Of a stretch of 64,000 nt of DNA, positions 25,531 to 34,230 are shown piece after piece. Position numbers and translations under genes: made by a program. This stretch comes from Haliscomenobacter sp040401995 (GTDB lineage Bacteria > Bacteroidota > Bacteroidia > Chitinophagales > Saprospiraceae): positions 28,222 through 92,221 of the forward strand of contig JBBANM010000013.1 in the NCBI GenBank assembly GCA_040401995.1, read 5' to 3'. The notes under the pieces were generated by a model that was not told the DNA's origin, made no database searches, and saw only the letters and a list, made by a program, of their open reading frames with translations. Numbering within the stretch: the stretch's first letter is position 1; every line of letters starts with the position of its first letter.

Positions 25531-26030
25531 TGTAGTTGCTTATGCTACCATTAGGACATAGCGTTTTTTGTTTAATATTGACCATTTTGGGTTCGTCTCA
25601 GAACCCCCGACCCCTGTGAGGCAGGGTCGATTGGTTCTAAAATAACCACACTTCTAAACCCCGAAGGGGTGAAATGATTATAGAAAAAATGGCATGTGGG
25701 TGTATTTGAATCCCGTAGGGGTGACATTATTTGTCCATTTGACCGTACGTTATCCTGTTTATTTCATCATGCCACCCCTTCGGGGTTTTATTAACGAAAT
25801 AAACACGGTTATTTTTCTATAATCATTTCACCCCTTCGGGGTTAAAACCAGAACCAATCGACCCTACCTCACAGGGGTCGGGGGTTGGCCAAATTGAGCA
25901 CAATTTTGAGGTTTAAACAAATGCTTTGTCCCAACAGTAGTTGCTTATAAAACGGTGAAATTAAGTTTTTTTTAGGCAAAATCGCTCTTAACCTCCATTT
26001 TGAATGAGCATGTTGTAACTTTATGCTGTT
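25531..26030. other. 500-bp gene-free region dominated by a nested palindrome
   Basis: The space between the divergent helicase and methyltransferase genes holds the 285-bp inverted-repeat element at 25602-25886. The remaining 140 bp before the methyltransferase contain a near match to the -7 box, TAACTTTA at 26016-26023, 15 bp ahead of the first possible start. Confidence 0.6.
25602..25886. repeat. 285-bp nested inverted-repeat element
   Basis: Outer arms of 37 bp (25602-25638 with 25850-25886; one mismatch, beginning AACCCCCGACCCCTGTGAGG) enclose inner arms of 32 bp, perfectly complementary (25657-25688 with 25812-25843, AACCCCGAAGGGGTGAAATG...). Within these lie two further hairpins built on CCGTAGGGG and CCCCTTCGGGG, and a GTTTATTTC/GAAATAAAC pair. 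There is no open reading frame of note. The whole could fold as one long branched hairpin. Confidence 0.85.
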
Positions 26031-26792
26031 GTGGATTTGTATAAACAAAATAATGTAGTGGGAACGAAAGCATTGGAACAGAATCAGCCTTTTCAATTCA
26101 AACAATTTGCCATAGCCCAAGATCGCTGCCATATGAAAATTGGCACCGATGGCGTCCTTTTGGGCGCTTGGGCCAACATCAATGATGCCCAGCGAATCCT
26201 AGATGTGGGAACCGGTACGGGAGTGATCGCCATCATGATGGGACAGCGCAATGCCGAAGCACAGATCGTAGGCGTAGAGATTGACGAACAAGCCTATGGG
26301 CAAGCCGCCGAGAACATGGCCGCCGCACCCTGGTCCAATCGGCTACAAGCGGTTCAATCTTCTATCCAAGATTATGCGCCGAGCGCAGCAGGTATTTATG
26401 ATGTGATCGTGAGCAATCCGCCCTTTTTTACTGGCGGCACTTTTTCCGACAATCAAGATCGACAAAGTGTGCGCCACACCGTAAAATTGCCGCACGGCGA
26501 TTTGTTGCACGCAGTTCAGGTGTTGCTCAAACCCGAGGGTCGTTTTTGTTTGATCTTACCTTTGATCGAGGGATTGCGTTTTCAGGAATTAGCGGCTACG
26601 TATCACTTTTTTTGTACGCGAATTGCCGAAGTGATCCCTACGCAACGCAAACCGGTTGAGCGATTGCTACTGCAATTTGAGCGACAGCCGCGAGCCTTGA
26701 TCAAGGAGCAGATCATCATTCAACAGGATGAGCGCAACCATTGGACTTCGCAGTACACGACTTTGACTCGTGATTTTTATCTGAAAATGTAA
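26031..26792 (+). CDS. trmN6: tRNA1(Val) (adenine(37)-N6)-methyltransferase, TrmN6/YfiC-like
   Basis: About 253 residues from GTG 26031 (a GTG at 26058 giving a start eight or nine codons later is equally plausible; there is no ATG before the conserved region). The N-terminal FQFKQFAIAQDRCHMKIGTDGVLLGAW (core IGTDGVLLGAW, about residues 36-46) is diagnostic of the YfiC subgroup of class I methyltransferases. The SAM-binding motif is LDVGTGTGVIAIM (about 57-69), and the N6-adenine catalytic motif is NPPFF (about 125-129). The enzyme methylates A37 of tRNA-Val. Monocistronic. Confidence 0.88.
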   Translation: MDLYKQNNVVGTKALEQNQPFQFKQFAIAQDRCHMKIGTDGVLLGAWANINDAQRILDVGTGTGVIAIMMGQRNAEAQIVGVEIDEQAYGQAAENMAAAPWSNRLQAVQSSIQDYAPSAAGIYDVIVSNPPFFTGGTFSDNQDRQSVRHTVKLPHGDLLHAVQVLLKPEGRFCLILPLIEGLRFQELAATYHFFCTRIAEVIPTQRKPVERLLLQFERQPRALIKEQIIIQQDERNHWTSQYTTLTRDFYLKM

Positions 26793-27301
26793 TTCTAAGG
26801 TGAGTTCGGAGATTGAGATGCCGCTTTATGCTCATACAACTCAAATAGTCACTTTCGCTTTCTACAAAGACAACTGCCTGTTGGTGTTACATTTAGCACT
26901 ATTTTGAACTCTTAGCCCTGTTCAGTAGGAATGGTATCTTTGTAGAATGTCAGACGGCCCCCGTTCCCCGTTCCATCGGAACGGTATCTTGAGACTCCAG
27001 ATACCGTTCCGATGGAACGGGGAACGTGTACGCTCTTTTTCTACAAAGATATCGTCCCGATGGGCCGATGGGGACAATATGAAATGTCTAGTACTAAATG
27101 GAGTCTAATTTCCTCCATTTGTAACATATGGTCATCATCTGAATACAAGGCAATGCTTGCGATGAAACTACCCTTGAAAAACTCCTAAGACAATCGCAAA
27201 ATTCACGTTAACTCTACAAAAAAATAGAGGTCTGCCGCTGAACACGGAGACCTCATTTTTTAAAAATATGATCATCAAGTTGCCTAGCTCAAGTTGCTTC
27301 T
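26793..27301. other. 509-bp gene-free region holding repeat copy 2
   Basis: It is filled almost entirely by the second copy of the roughly 400-bp element (26800-27200), which begins eight bases past the methyltransferase stop. The last 100 bp hold an imperfect GAGGTCT...AGACCTC inverted repeat (about 27227-27254) followed by a T-run on the plus strand, a possible terminator. Confidence 0.55.
26800..27200. repeat. Roughly 400-bp intergenic element, copy 2, with long hairpin
   Basis: Homologous to 16111-16535. Outer arms TATCTTTGTAGAA (26935-26947) and TTCTACAAAGATA (27039-27051) enclose a perfect 28-bp inverted repeat (26962-26989 with 26999-27026) and a 9-nt loop TGAGACTCC. Relative to copy 1 the stem differs at paired positions that remain complementary, and the loop is the reverse complement of copy 1's loop with one change. 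Confidence 0.8.
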
Positions 27302-27553
27302 CTAGTTCCTCGTAGCATGGGCAATTAGCTGTTGGGCCAATTCTAATATGGCCGTATCTTCCAGGCAAACAATCCCGCCTTCAGGGCCGGGTTCAATGTG
27401 AATGCCGATATAATTTCCATCCTCATATTTGGTTGCGCCAAAATAATTCCTTACTGCCTGTTCGGTTGTGTTAAGCTTTTTTGCGATAAAACTGATGCTA
27501 CCCGTTGGTAGCCGATGCTTAATTTCCCGCAGTGCGTTGAAAGTAATATTCAT
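27302..27553 (-). CDS. Small putative HTH DNA-binding protein
   Basis: About 83 residues if translation starts at MNITFNALREIKH (27553). A longer frame from 27679 would prepend 42 residues with an unlikely Cys-rich character. Residues 14-36 (RLPTGSISFIAKKLNTTEQAVRNYFG, core GSISFIAKKLNTTEQAV) look like a helix-turn-helix: a Gly-led first helix, a turn at Asn-Thr and a recognition helix. The second half, with GIHIEPGPEGGIV and DTAILELAQQLI, matches small phage-repressor-like proteins I have seen annotated only as DNA-binding in Bacteroidota. Exact family not assigned. It is transcribed alone. Confidence 0.5.
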   Translation of the reverse strand: MNITFNALREIKHRLPTGSISFIAKKLNTTEQAVRNYFGATKYEDGNYIGIHIEPGPEGGIVCLEDTAILELAQQLIAHATRN

Positions 27554-27822
27554 AAGCAGAACGATTTGGATTGTGCTTGGAAAACCTTTGCCGCAGCAAA
27601 AGGACTCAATAGCATATTCCAAACACGCGCTTGGTGAAGAAAAAGGACTGATTATTGTTGTGTAGGTAATATTAGGCATTTACCAGACAAAATGCAAGTA
27701 TTCCGTGGATTTATTCTTATCAAATTTTGAAAAATGGGTATTTATCCAAATTTTAAAGCCTGTTTATTTTTTTCGAAATAAAAAATCAAATAAATCCCCG
27801 AAAAAATAGCCGATTTTCCCAG

Positions 27823-28479
27823 TTACAACAACTTAAAAGAATCTAAAAACCGATCGCTCAAGGGATTCAGCGACATCAACCTCGACATCACCGTTTGAAT
27901 GGTGTAAAAACGATTGCCTATCACATAAGCGCGGGTTTTAATGGTATACTTGCCCCGACCATAATCAATGCGCCAGAGTTTCCCAGGATAACCCAAGAAC
28001 TTGATGTCGTCTTGGTACAATACTTTGCCAGCAATGCTAAAAGCGGCCTCTTTTATGGTTTCCGTAAATAACTGCTGCACCAATTCCGTGGAATCTGAAT
28101 GAACGCTGCCTTCCGGGTAATCGCAATAACTCACCATATAGAAATAGTTCTCCGCGCCTTCAAAATCAGGTTGATTGTAGTATAAGTGATAAGCAATTGG
28201 ACCCATTGGGGTTTTCGCGGTATCCAGTTTTTCGATCATTTTACCACCCGGCGACATCACCAGGAACCTCCCATCAAATGACTTGTATTCCGACCAGCGT
28301 TCGGTAGGCATTTTTGAAGGCCTTGACGCAACCGCCGAAGTATCTTGCGCTTTGAGACCAACCCCAATCAATAAAAGCAATAGTACCACCACCCTATTGC
28401 TCCTGCCACTTTGGATGACTGCCTTTGCAAATGCGGCATACATTTTTTTCAAAAACTCAACTTCTTTTCTGCTACTCAT
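27823..28479 (-). CDS. Secreted or membrane-anchored protein of unknown function
   Basis: 218 residues from ATG 28479; a start 12 codons later (28443) is also possible. A basic N-terminal segment precedes one hydrophobic helix (about residues 29-43, VVVLLLLLIGVGL), which ends in KAQ and may be a signal peptide or an anchor. The exported domain (about residues 60-218) is mixed alpha/beta with FDGRFLVMSPGGKM, YNQPDFEGAENYFYMVSYCDYP (core FYMVSYCDYP) and a C-terminal LSDRFLDSFKLL. Similar exported domains exist in Bacteroidota without assigned function. Nothing in the neighbourhood suggests a role. Confidence 0.6.
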   Translation of the reverse strand: MSSRKEVEFLKKMYAAFAKAVIQSGRSNRVVVLLLLLIGVGLKAQDTSAVASRPSKMPTERWSEYKSFDGRFLVMSPGGKMIEKLDTAKTPMGPIAYHLYYNQPDFEGAENYFYMVSYCDYPEGSVHSDSTELVQQLFTETIKEAAFSIAGKVLYQDDIKFLGYPGKLWRIDYGRGKYTIKTRAYVIGNRFYTIQTVMSRLMSLNPLSDRFLDSFKLL

Positions 28480-28616
28480 TTTTTTGTTTGTTCTCTAGCT
28501 CAAAGGCCTACAATTAGACGGTTCTGCACCCCCTCGGGTTGTCTGTTCCAAATAAAATTTCACTTTTTTGAAAAAAAATCACCCCAAGACTGGATTGCTA
28601 TGTAAAATCCGCATAC

Positions 28617-28639
28617 CTTAGTTTCGAAATCAAACTAAG
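28617..28639 (+). promoter_or_regulatory. 23-bp palindrome upstream of pncB, candidate NrtR-type operator
   Basis: CTTAGTTT (28617-28624) and AAACTAAG (28632-28639) are perfectly complementary with a 7-nt spacer (CGAAATC), six bases before the pncB ATG. Its position over the likely transcription start or ribosome-binding region suits a repressor site. The NrtR-like NUDIX protein encoded just downstream of pncB is the obvious candidate regulator, which is inference from context. Confidence 0.5.
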
Positions 28640-28644
28640 TAGAA

Positions 28645-30105
28645 ATGAAATCTAGTCACATCCCTAACCTCTACCACAATAATTTGGCGCTTGCTGCCGA
28701 TTTGTACCACCTCACCATGGCTTATGGTTTTTGGAAAAATCAACTCTACAATCGCAAAGCCGTTTTTCAATTGTATTTCCGCAAAAGCCCGTTTGGACAA
28801 TCGTACGCCATCGCGGCGGGTCTAGGTTTGGTCATTGATTACTTGCGCCGCTTTGAGTTCAGCACCAGCGATATTCAATATTTGGGTTCCCTCAAAGGAG
28901 CCGACGACCAGCCTTTGTTTGAGATTGCTTTCCTCAACTACCTACAACGTTTGAAATTCAATTGTGATGTAGTTGCCGTGCCCGAAGGCACCATCGTTTT
29001 TCCTAACGAACCGCTTATCCAAGTTACGGGCCCTATTATTCAAGCGCAAATCATTGAATCCGCCTTGTTGAGTTTGGTCAATTTTTCTACGCTCATTGCT
29101 ACTAAGGCGGGCAGAGTTGTACAAGCTGCCGACGGCGATCCGGTGCTTGAATTTGGTATGCGTCGCGCCCAAGGTTTGGACGGTGGCATTACCGCTTCTC
29201 GAGCTGCGTATATCGGCGGTTGTGATGCTACTAGCAACTTGCTGGCTGGCGCCAACTATGGCATTCCCGTGCGTGGTACCCATGCGCACAGCTGGGTGAT
29301 GGCTTTTGATGACGAACCCGAAGCTTTTCATGCTTACGCCAAAACGCTTCCCAATAACTGCACTTTTTTGGTCGATACCTACGATACCATTGAGGGGATC
29401 AAAAACGCCATCGAACAAGGAAAATGGTTGCGCAGCGAGGGGCATGAACTACAAGGTATTCGCTTAGACAGTGGGGATTTGAACGCGCAAAGCCAAATTG
29501 CCCGCAAAATGCTAGATGAGGCTGGTTTTCCCAACACCGCCATTATCGCTTCTGATAATCTGGATGAAGCCAGCATTTGCGAGTTGAAAGCCAAAGGGGC
29601 AAAAATCAATGTTTGGGGGGTGGGCACCCATTTGGTTACAGGCGGACAGCAAGCCGCGCTGGGCGGGGTGTATAAACTAGCCGCCATCGAAGACGAAGTT
29701 GGGCTTTGGCAATACCGCATCAAAAAATCTGCTGATACCAACAAAATGTCGAACCCCGGTATTCACCAGGTATATCGATTTGTGGATCAAAATCAAATTC
29801 CGCAAATGGACGTTATTTTTGACGTTACCGACCAAGAAACTTTGATGAGTATGGTTGATTTCCAGGGGCAAAAACAAGACATCAATCCCGACTGGCAAGC
29901 CAGTAAACTTTTGACCCCGATTTTTAAAGCCGGAAAATTGGTGTACGATGCCCCCAACATAGCGGATATCCGTCTTCATAGTTTAGCACAGCAACGTCTT
30001 TTTGCCCAAACCGAACTCCCCTATCGCTTTGGTTTGGACAGCAGCTTGTACCAATTAAAACAGGAAATGGCCAATCCGAATGCTAAAGTTGATGGAATGA
30101 GCTAG
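28645..30105 (+). CDS. pncB: Nicotinate phosphoribosyltransferase
   Basis: A 486-residue cytoplasmic enzyme that converts nicotinate and PRPP to nicotinate mononucleotide in NAD salvage. Recognisable blocks are LYHLTMAYGFWK near residue 20 (type II NAPRTase start), FGMRRAQGLDGG (about residues 170-181), the VRGTHAHSWVMAF motif containing the His phosphorylated in the catalytic cycle (about 209-221), IRLDSGDL (about 272-279) and the GVGTHLVTGG phosphate loop (about 325-334). The length fits the roughly 480-residue bacterial type. A palindrome sits immediately upstream, and a NUDIX regulator gene follows after 53 bp. Confidence 0.95.
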   Translation: MKSSHIPNLYHNNLALAADLYHLTMAYGFWKNQLYNRKAVFQLYFRKSPFGQSYAIAAGLGLVIDYLRRFEFSTSDIQYLGSLKGADDQPLFEIAFLNYLQRLKFNCDVVAVPEGTIVFPNEPLIQVTGPIIQAQIIESALLSLVNFSTLIATKAGRVVQAADGDPVLEFGMRRAQGLDGGITASRAAYIGGCDATSNLLAGANYGIPVRGTHAHSWVMAFDDEPEAFHAYAKTLPNNCTFLVDTYDTIEGIKNAIEQGKWLRSEGHELQGIRLDSGDLNAQSQIARKMLDEAGFPNTAIIASDNLDEASICELKAKGAKINVWGVGTHLVTGGQQAALGGVYKLAAIEDEVGLWQYRIKKSADTNKMSNPGIHQVYRFVDQNQIPQMDVIFDVTDQETLMSMVDFQGQKQDINPDWQASKLLTPIFKAGKLVYDAPNIADIRLHSLAQQRLFAQTELPYRFGLDSSLYQLKQEMANPNAKVDGMS

Positions 30106-30134
30106 AGTTCTGAGCAGTATTGCTTACATTAGCC

Positions 30135-30142
30135 TAAGTTTG
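30135..30142 (+). promoter_or_regulatory. Candidate -7 box for the NUDIX gene
   Basis: TAAGTTTG matches TAnnTTTG exactly, 17 bp before the NUDIX ATG, inside the 53-bp gap after pncB. It would allow transcription independent of pncB. The -33 element is weak. Confidence 0.45.
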
Positions 30143-30158
30143 ACCAAAAAATTAAGGA

Positions 30159-30881
30159 ATGTCTTATACCTATGAATATCCTCGTCCGGCGGTCACTGTT
30201 GACTGCATCATTTTTGGGTTGGACGAAGGTAGTCAACTCAAAGTGTTGTTGATCAAACGCGCTCACGATCCCTATGGCGGCTGCTGGGCGTTACCCGGCG
30301 GTTTTGTCGAAATGGATGAAGATTTAGAAACGGCGGCCCTTCGCGAATTGGAAGAAGAAACCGGTGTTACCAACGTATTCATTGAGCAATTGTACACCTT
30401 CGGCTCGCCCGAGCGCGACCCGCGCGGGAGGGTCATCAGCGTTGCTTATTTTGCCCTGGTGAGTTTGGAACGCCACCCCGTCACTGCAAATACCGATGCG
30501 CAAGATGCCAATTGGTTTGCTTTAGATGAATTGCCGCCCTTGGCTTTTGACCACGCGCAGGTGCTGGCCGTGGCGCACAATCGCCTTCAAGCCAAGGTGC
30601 GCTACCAACCCATTGGATTTGAATTACTGCCCGAAAAATTCACCTTGACTCAATTGCAAAAACTCTATGCCACTATCCTGGGCATGGACGATACCCAAAT
30701 CAACAAACGCAATTTTCGTACCCGCATCCTCAAAATGGGCGTGCTGCGCGAAGAAGGCATGCAAGAAGGCGTTTCTCACCGCCCCGCCAAATTGTACAGT
30801 TTTGACAAAGAAAAATACGAAGAGCTGCAACGTATGCGCTATCAAGAACTCATTAAACGAGGCATTGACTTCGAGATATAA
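30159..30881 (+). CDS. NUDIX-domain protein with C-terminal winged helix (NrtR-like)
   Basis: 240 residues in two domains. The N-terminal NUDIX fold (about residues 8-140) has an intact box starting GGFVEMDEDLE and ending RELEEETGV (about 46-69), so hydrolase activity cannot be excluded. The C-terminal part (about 150-225), with FTLTQLQKLYATILG and KRNFRTRILKMGVL, is the winged-helix domain of the NrtR/AraR family. In that family the NUDIX domain senses ADP-ribose-like ligands and the wing binds DNA. The adjacent pncB with an upstream palindrome suggests control of NAD salvage. Confidence 0.85.
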   Translation: MSYTYEYPRPAVTVDCIIFGLDEGSQLKVLLIKRAHDPYGGCWALPGGFVEMDEDLETAALRELEEETGVTNVFIEQLYTFGSPERDPRGRVISVAYFALVSLERHPVTANTDAQDANWFALDELPPLAFDHAQVLAVAHNRLQAKVRYQPIGFELLPEKFTLTQLQKLYATILGMDDTQINKRNFRTRILKMGVLREEGMQEGVSHRPAKLYSFDKEKYEELQRMRYQELIKRGIDFEI

Positions 30882-30919
30882 CCAAACACAACCAAATTTA
30901 ACCACATAACGCCCTTACC

Positions 30920-33067
30920 ATGCGCAAAATCACCCTCCTTTTTTGCTTGGCCAGTCTTATTTTTGCCTGCCAAAGCAAACACAATACGGATACAATGAAC
31001 AAAACGATTCCTGTTACTTACCCTACTACGCGTACCGATGACGTGGTGGAAGATTACCACGGTACAAAAATTGCGGAACCTTACCGTTGGCTGGAAGTGG
31101 ATACCGCCGCCGAAGTCGAAGCCTGGGTAAAAGCTGAAAACAAAACCACTACTGGTTATTTGGATAAAATCCCTTATCGCAAAGCTATAGCTGATCGTTT
31201 TGCTGAACTTTACAACTATGCCAAGGTTTTTGCCCCTAGCAAAGCTGGCGAAAACATCTTTTTCTACAAAAACGACGGTCTGCAGAATCAAGCGGTCATT
31301 TATATACAAAAAGGCGCTACAGCCCAACCAGAGGTATTCATTGATCCCAACTTGCTGTCCAAAGATGGCACTGTGACCGCCAATCTAGCCGGCGCTGATA
31401 AAAGCTACCGCTTCATGGCCATCACGCGCTCACAAGCGGGTTCGGATTGGCAGGAGCTGCGCGTAATGGACATCGCCAGCAAAAAAGAGCTGAGCGACCG
31501 TTTGCAGTGGGTGAAGTTTTCGGGCGTAGCATGGTCGGGCGACGGTTTTTTCTACTCGCGCTATCCTGAGCCTAAAGCAGGTAAAGCGCTTTCGGGCAAA
31601 AATGAATTCCACAGTGTATACTATCACCACCTAGGCGATGATCAGGCCAAGGATCAATTGATTTACCAAGACCTCAAGGCGCCGAATTTGAATTTTTACA
31701 CGGGTACTACCGAAGACGAACAATACTTGATCATGAGCGCCTCGCCGGGTACGGACGGTTTTGCCACCTTCATCAAGCCCTTGGTCAAACCGGGAGGTTT
31801 TCAATTGTTGTTCCCAGGTTATAATCACAAAAGCTTAATTATACAGCACCTTGGCAATGGCCGCTTTTTGGTACTGACCGATATCGATGCGCCCAACTAC
31901 CGCTTGATTGAGGTGGATGCCGCACACCCTGAACCCAAAAACTGGAAAACCATCATCCCTGAATCCGAGCATCTATTGGAAGGTGTAAGCACAGCTGGCA
32001 AAAAGCTATTTGCCAGCTATCTGCAAAATGCCACCACGCGGATCTACCAAATGGACTACGATGGCAGCAACAAAAAGGAAGTCACCTTGCCCGGACTTGG
32101 TACTGCTGGCGGTTTCAGCGCCTTGGAAAAAGAGAGCAAAGTGTTCTACAGCTTTACCTCTTTTGTCAATCCAGGCGGCATTTACGAATACGATCTTGCA
32201 ACCGGCAAATCTTCGGTTTTTTACCAGCCAAAATTGAAATTCAATCCAGAAGAATACGAGGAAAAACAGGTTTTTTACCCCAGCAAAGACGGCACCAAGG
32301 TATCCATGTTTTTGGTGTACAAAAAAGGACTGCAGCTCAACGGACAAAACCCAACATTCCTCTACGGCTACGGTGGTTTCAACATCAGTTTGACGCCCAG
32401 CTTTAGCACCTCGCGCATCATTTTGTTGGAGAACGGTGGCATTTACGCCATGCCCAACTTGCGCGGCGGCGGCGAATATGGTGAAAAATGGCACCAAGGC
32501 GGGATGCTGGACAAAAAACAAAACGTATTTGACGACTTCATTGCTGCTGGCGAATACCTCATCAAAGAAGGTTACACTTCCAAAGAGAAACTAGCGATAG
32601 CTGGAGGTTCAAACGGTGGTTTGTTAGTTGGCGCCACCATGACCCAGCGCCCGGATTTGTTTGCTGTGGCCTTTCCCGCAGTAGGCGTGATGGACATGCT
32701 GCGCTACCACAAATTCACGATTGGTCGTGCTTGGGTGCCCGAGTACGGCTCCAGCGACGATCCCAAGCAGTTCAAAAACCTGCTGTCGTACTCGCCGCTG
32801 CACAACATCAAACCAGGCGTACGCTATCCATCCACAATGGTGACCACGGCAGATCACGACGATCGCGTGGTGCCTGCGCATTCGTTTAAGTTTGCCGCTG
32901 AGTTACAAAAAAACCACAAGGGCGACAACCCCGTGCTGATCCGCATTGAAAGTAATGCCGGACATGGCGCAGGCAAACCAACCGCCAAAATCATTGAAGA
33001 ACAAGCTGACCAATGGGCTTTCTTTTTTTACAACACCCATTCGCCAGTTAAATATTTTAAAAAGTAG
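30920..33067 (+). CDS. Prolyl oligopeptidase family serine peptidase, lipoprotein
   Basis: 715 residues. The N-terminus has a lipoprotein signal with Cys at the end of SLIFAC (about residue 17). Then comes the propeller domain starting with YPTTRTDDVVEDYHGTKI and EPYRWLE (core EPYRWLE, about 52-58), typical of S9A. The catalytic domain has the Ser motif GGSNGGLL (about residues 564-571), Asp in TADHDDRVVP (about 650) and His in SNAGHGAGK (about 682). It hydrolyses short proline-containing peptides, here presumably in the periplasm because of the lipoprotein signal. It starts 38 bp after the NUDIX gene. Confidence 0.95.
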   Translation: MRKITLLFCLASLIFACQSKHNTDTMNKTIPVTYPTTRTDDVVEDYHGTKIAEPYRWLEVDTAAEVEAWVKAENKTTTGYLDKIPYRKAIADRFAELYNYAKVFAPSKAGENIFFYKNDGLQNQAVIYIQKGATAQPEVFIDPNLLSKDGTVTANLAGADKSYRFMAITRSQAGSDWQELRVMDIASKKELSDRLQWVKFSGVAWSGDGFFYSRYPEPKAGKALSGKNEFHSVYYHHLGDDQAKDQLIYQDLKAPNLNFYTGTTEDEQYLIMSASPGTDGFATFIKPLVKPGGFQLLFPGYNHKSLIIQHLGNGRFLVLTDIDAPNYRLIEVDAAHPEPKNWKTIIPESEHLLEGVSTAGKKLFASYLQNATTRIYQMDYDGSNKKEVTLPGLGTAGGFSALEKESKVFYSFTSFVNPGGIYEYDLATGKSSVFYQPKLKFNPEEYEEKQVFYPSKDGTKVSMFLVYKKGLQLNGQNPTFLYGYGGFNISLTPSFSTSRIILLENGGIYAMPNLRGGGEYGEKWHQGGMLDKKQNVFDDFIAAGEYLIKEGYTSKEKLAIAGGSNGGLLVGATMTQRPDLFAVAFPAVGVMDMLRYHKFTIGRAWVPEYGSSDDPKQFKNLLSYSPLHNIKPGVRYPSTMVTTADHDDRVVPAHSFKFAAELQKNHKGDNPVLIRIESNAGHGAGKPTAKIIEEQADQWAFFFYNTHSPVKYFKK

Positions 33068-33265
33068 TAAAAGTTTAGGTCAGCGGTTTCGAGCCAAAAA
33101 AGTAGGCAAATTTTTGCTAGCCGAGCCCCGATATTTCGGGACGATGCAGGGCATCGGCTGAGAAAAGAGGCTTGCCCCGATAAATCGGGATGAAACAGAT
33201 GGCTAAAATTTGACCTTTTTTGGCCGAAATGGGAGCGACCTAAACTTTTACAAAAACAATTAACT

Positions 33266-33796
33266 ATGGAGCCAAAAATTTCGGCCCAATTGTACCAGCT
33301 CGACGCTGCCTTGGATCTGTTGATTACCAAATTACTGAAAGTGCGACCCGAAAAATTGGCCAACAAACCAAGTCCGGAGCGCTGGTCGGCATATGAGGTC
33401 ATGCAACATTTAATGGCCGTTGAGCGGGCTGCAATGCGCTATTTGCAAAAAAAGCTCCAAGACCCCAAAGTATTGCCCAGCGCGGGCTTGGGCTCGGGTA
33501 TACGTGCGGCCATGTTGCGCGCCACCCTGCGTTCAAGCATTAAACTCAAAGCCCCCGCTGCGGCATCTACGGATGTGTTTGAAGAAGTAGCCAGTTTTGC
33601 GCAACTCACTGGCGAGTGGCAAGCCCAACGCGCTGAATTGCGCGATTTGCTGGAAAAACAACCCGAAGTGGTGTTCCAAAAAGCGGCTTACAAACACCCC
33701 AGTGCCGGCCGCATGACCATTGAAAACATGCTGAAGTTTTTTTTGGTACACTTTCAACGCCATTTGAAACAGATCAATGAGGATTTGAAGGTGTAG
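33266..33796 (+). CDS. DinB-superfamily protein
   Basis: A 176-residue four-helix-bundle protein of the DinB/YfiT-like group. KPSPERWSAYEVMQHL near residues 35-50 (core RWSAYEVMQHL) gives the first metal-ligand His. The C-terminal helix VHFQRHLKQIN (about 161-171) supplies the two further His. Members bind a metal and some act as thiol-dependent S-transferases; no specific activity can be assigned here. It follows the peptidase gene by about 200 bp. A strong terminator follows. Confidence 0.85.
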   Translation: MEPKISAQLYQLDAALDLLITKLLKVRPEKLANKPSPERWSAYEVMQHLMAVERAAMRYLQKKLQDPKVLPSAGLGSGIRAAMLRATLRSSIKLKAPAAASTDVFEEVASFAQLTGEWQAQRAELRDLLEKQPEVVFQKAAYKHPSAGRMTIENMLKFFLVHFQRHLKQINEDLKV

Positions 33797-33806
33797 TCCA
33801 AAGAGT

Positions 33807-33860
33807 AAAAATCAAGGATTGGATGCTTTACTCTAAAAGCGCTGATCCTTGATTTTTTTT
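33807..33860 (+). terminator. Rho-independent terminator after DinB gene
   Basis: AAAAATCAAGGAT (33807-33819) pairs with ATCCTTGATTTTT, followed by a T8 run ending at 33860. It lies 11 bp past the DinB stop. Confidence 0.85.
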
Positions 33861-34230
33861 AGGGCAAACGCATTAAAAGTGATGTTTACATTCGAATGCT
33901 TTAACCTAGCTAGCAGCGGCAGAGCCGCGTAACGTCTGTAGCACAATATCAGGTTTTCGTCCAAGCTGCAGCGCAGCGCAACAATGTTCAAGTTCCTTAA
34001 CCGCTTCTTAAAACCTGTATTTCAGTGATTTATGTTTACCATTTTCTTTTTGCCTTGATGCAAAAAGAAACAAAAAGATCAAGGGCTGTATTGAAATCCA
34101 ACGATTTTGCTTGAAATCTACGGCGGCGCGAAAAAAACTCGTCCCGACTCCGTCGGGTCCTCAAACAGTTTTTCGCTTAACCCGCCTACGATTTCGCAAA
34201 ATCGGGATTTCAATAAGGCCCGGGCCATAG

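Noticed and set aside
25602..25886. Insertion sequence with terminal inverted repeats
   Set aside because: There is no transposase frame inside and the inner arms are continuous palindromes, so it is at most a non-autonomous element.
27168..27368. 66-residue minus-strand frame at the right edge of repeat copy 2
   Set aside because: It straddles the element boundary and the end of the HTH gene in another frame; no protein character.
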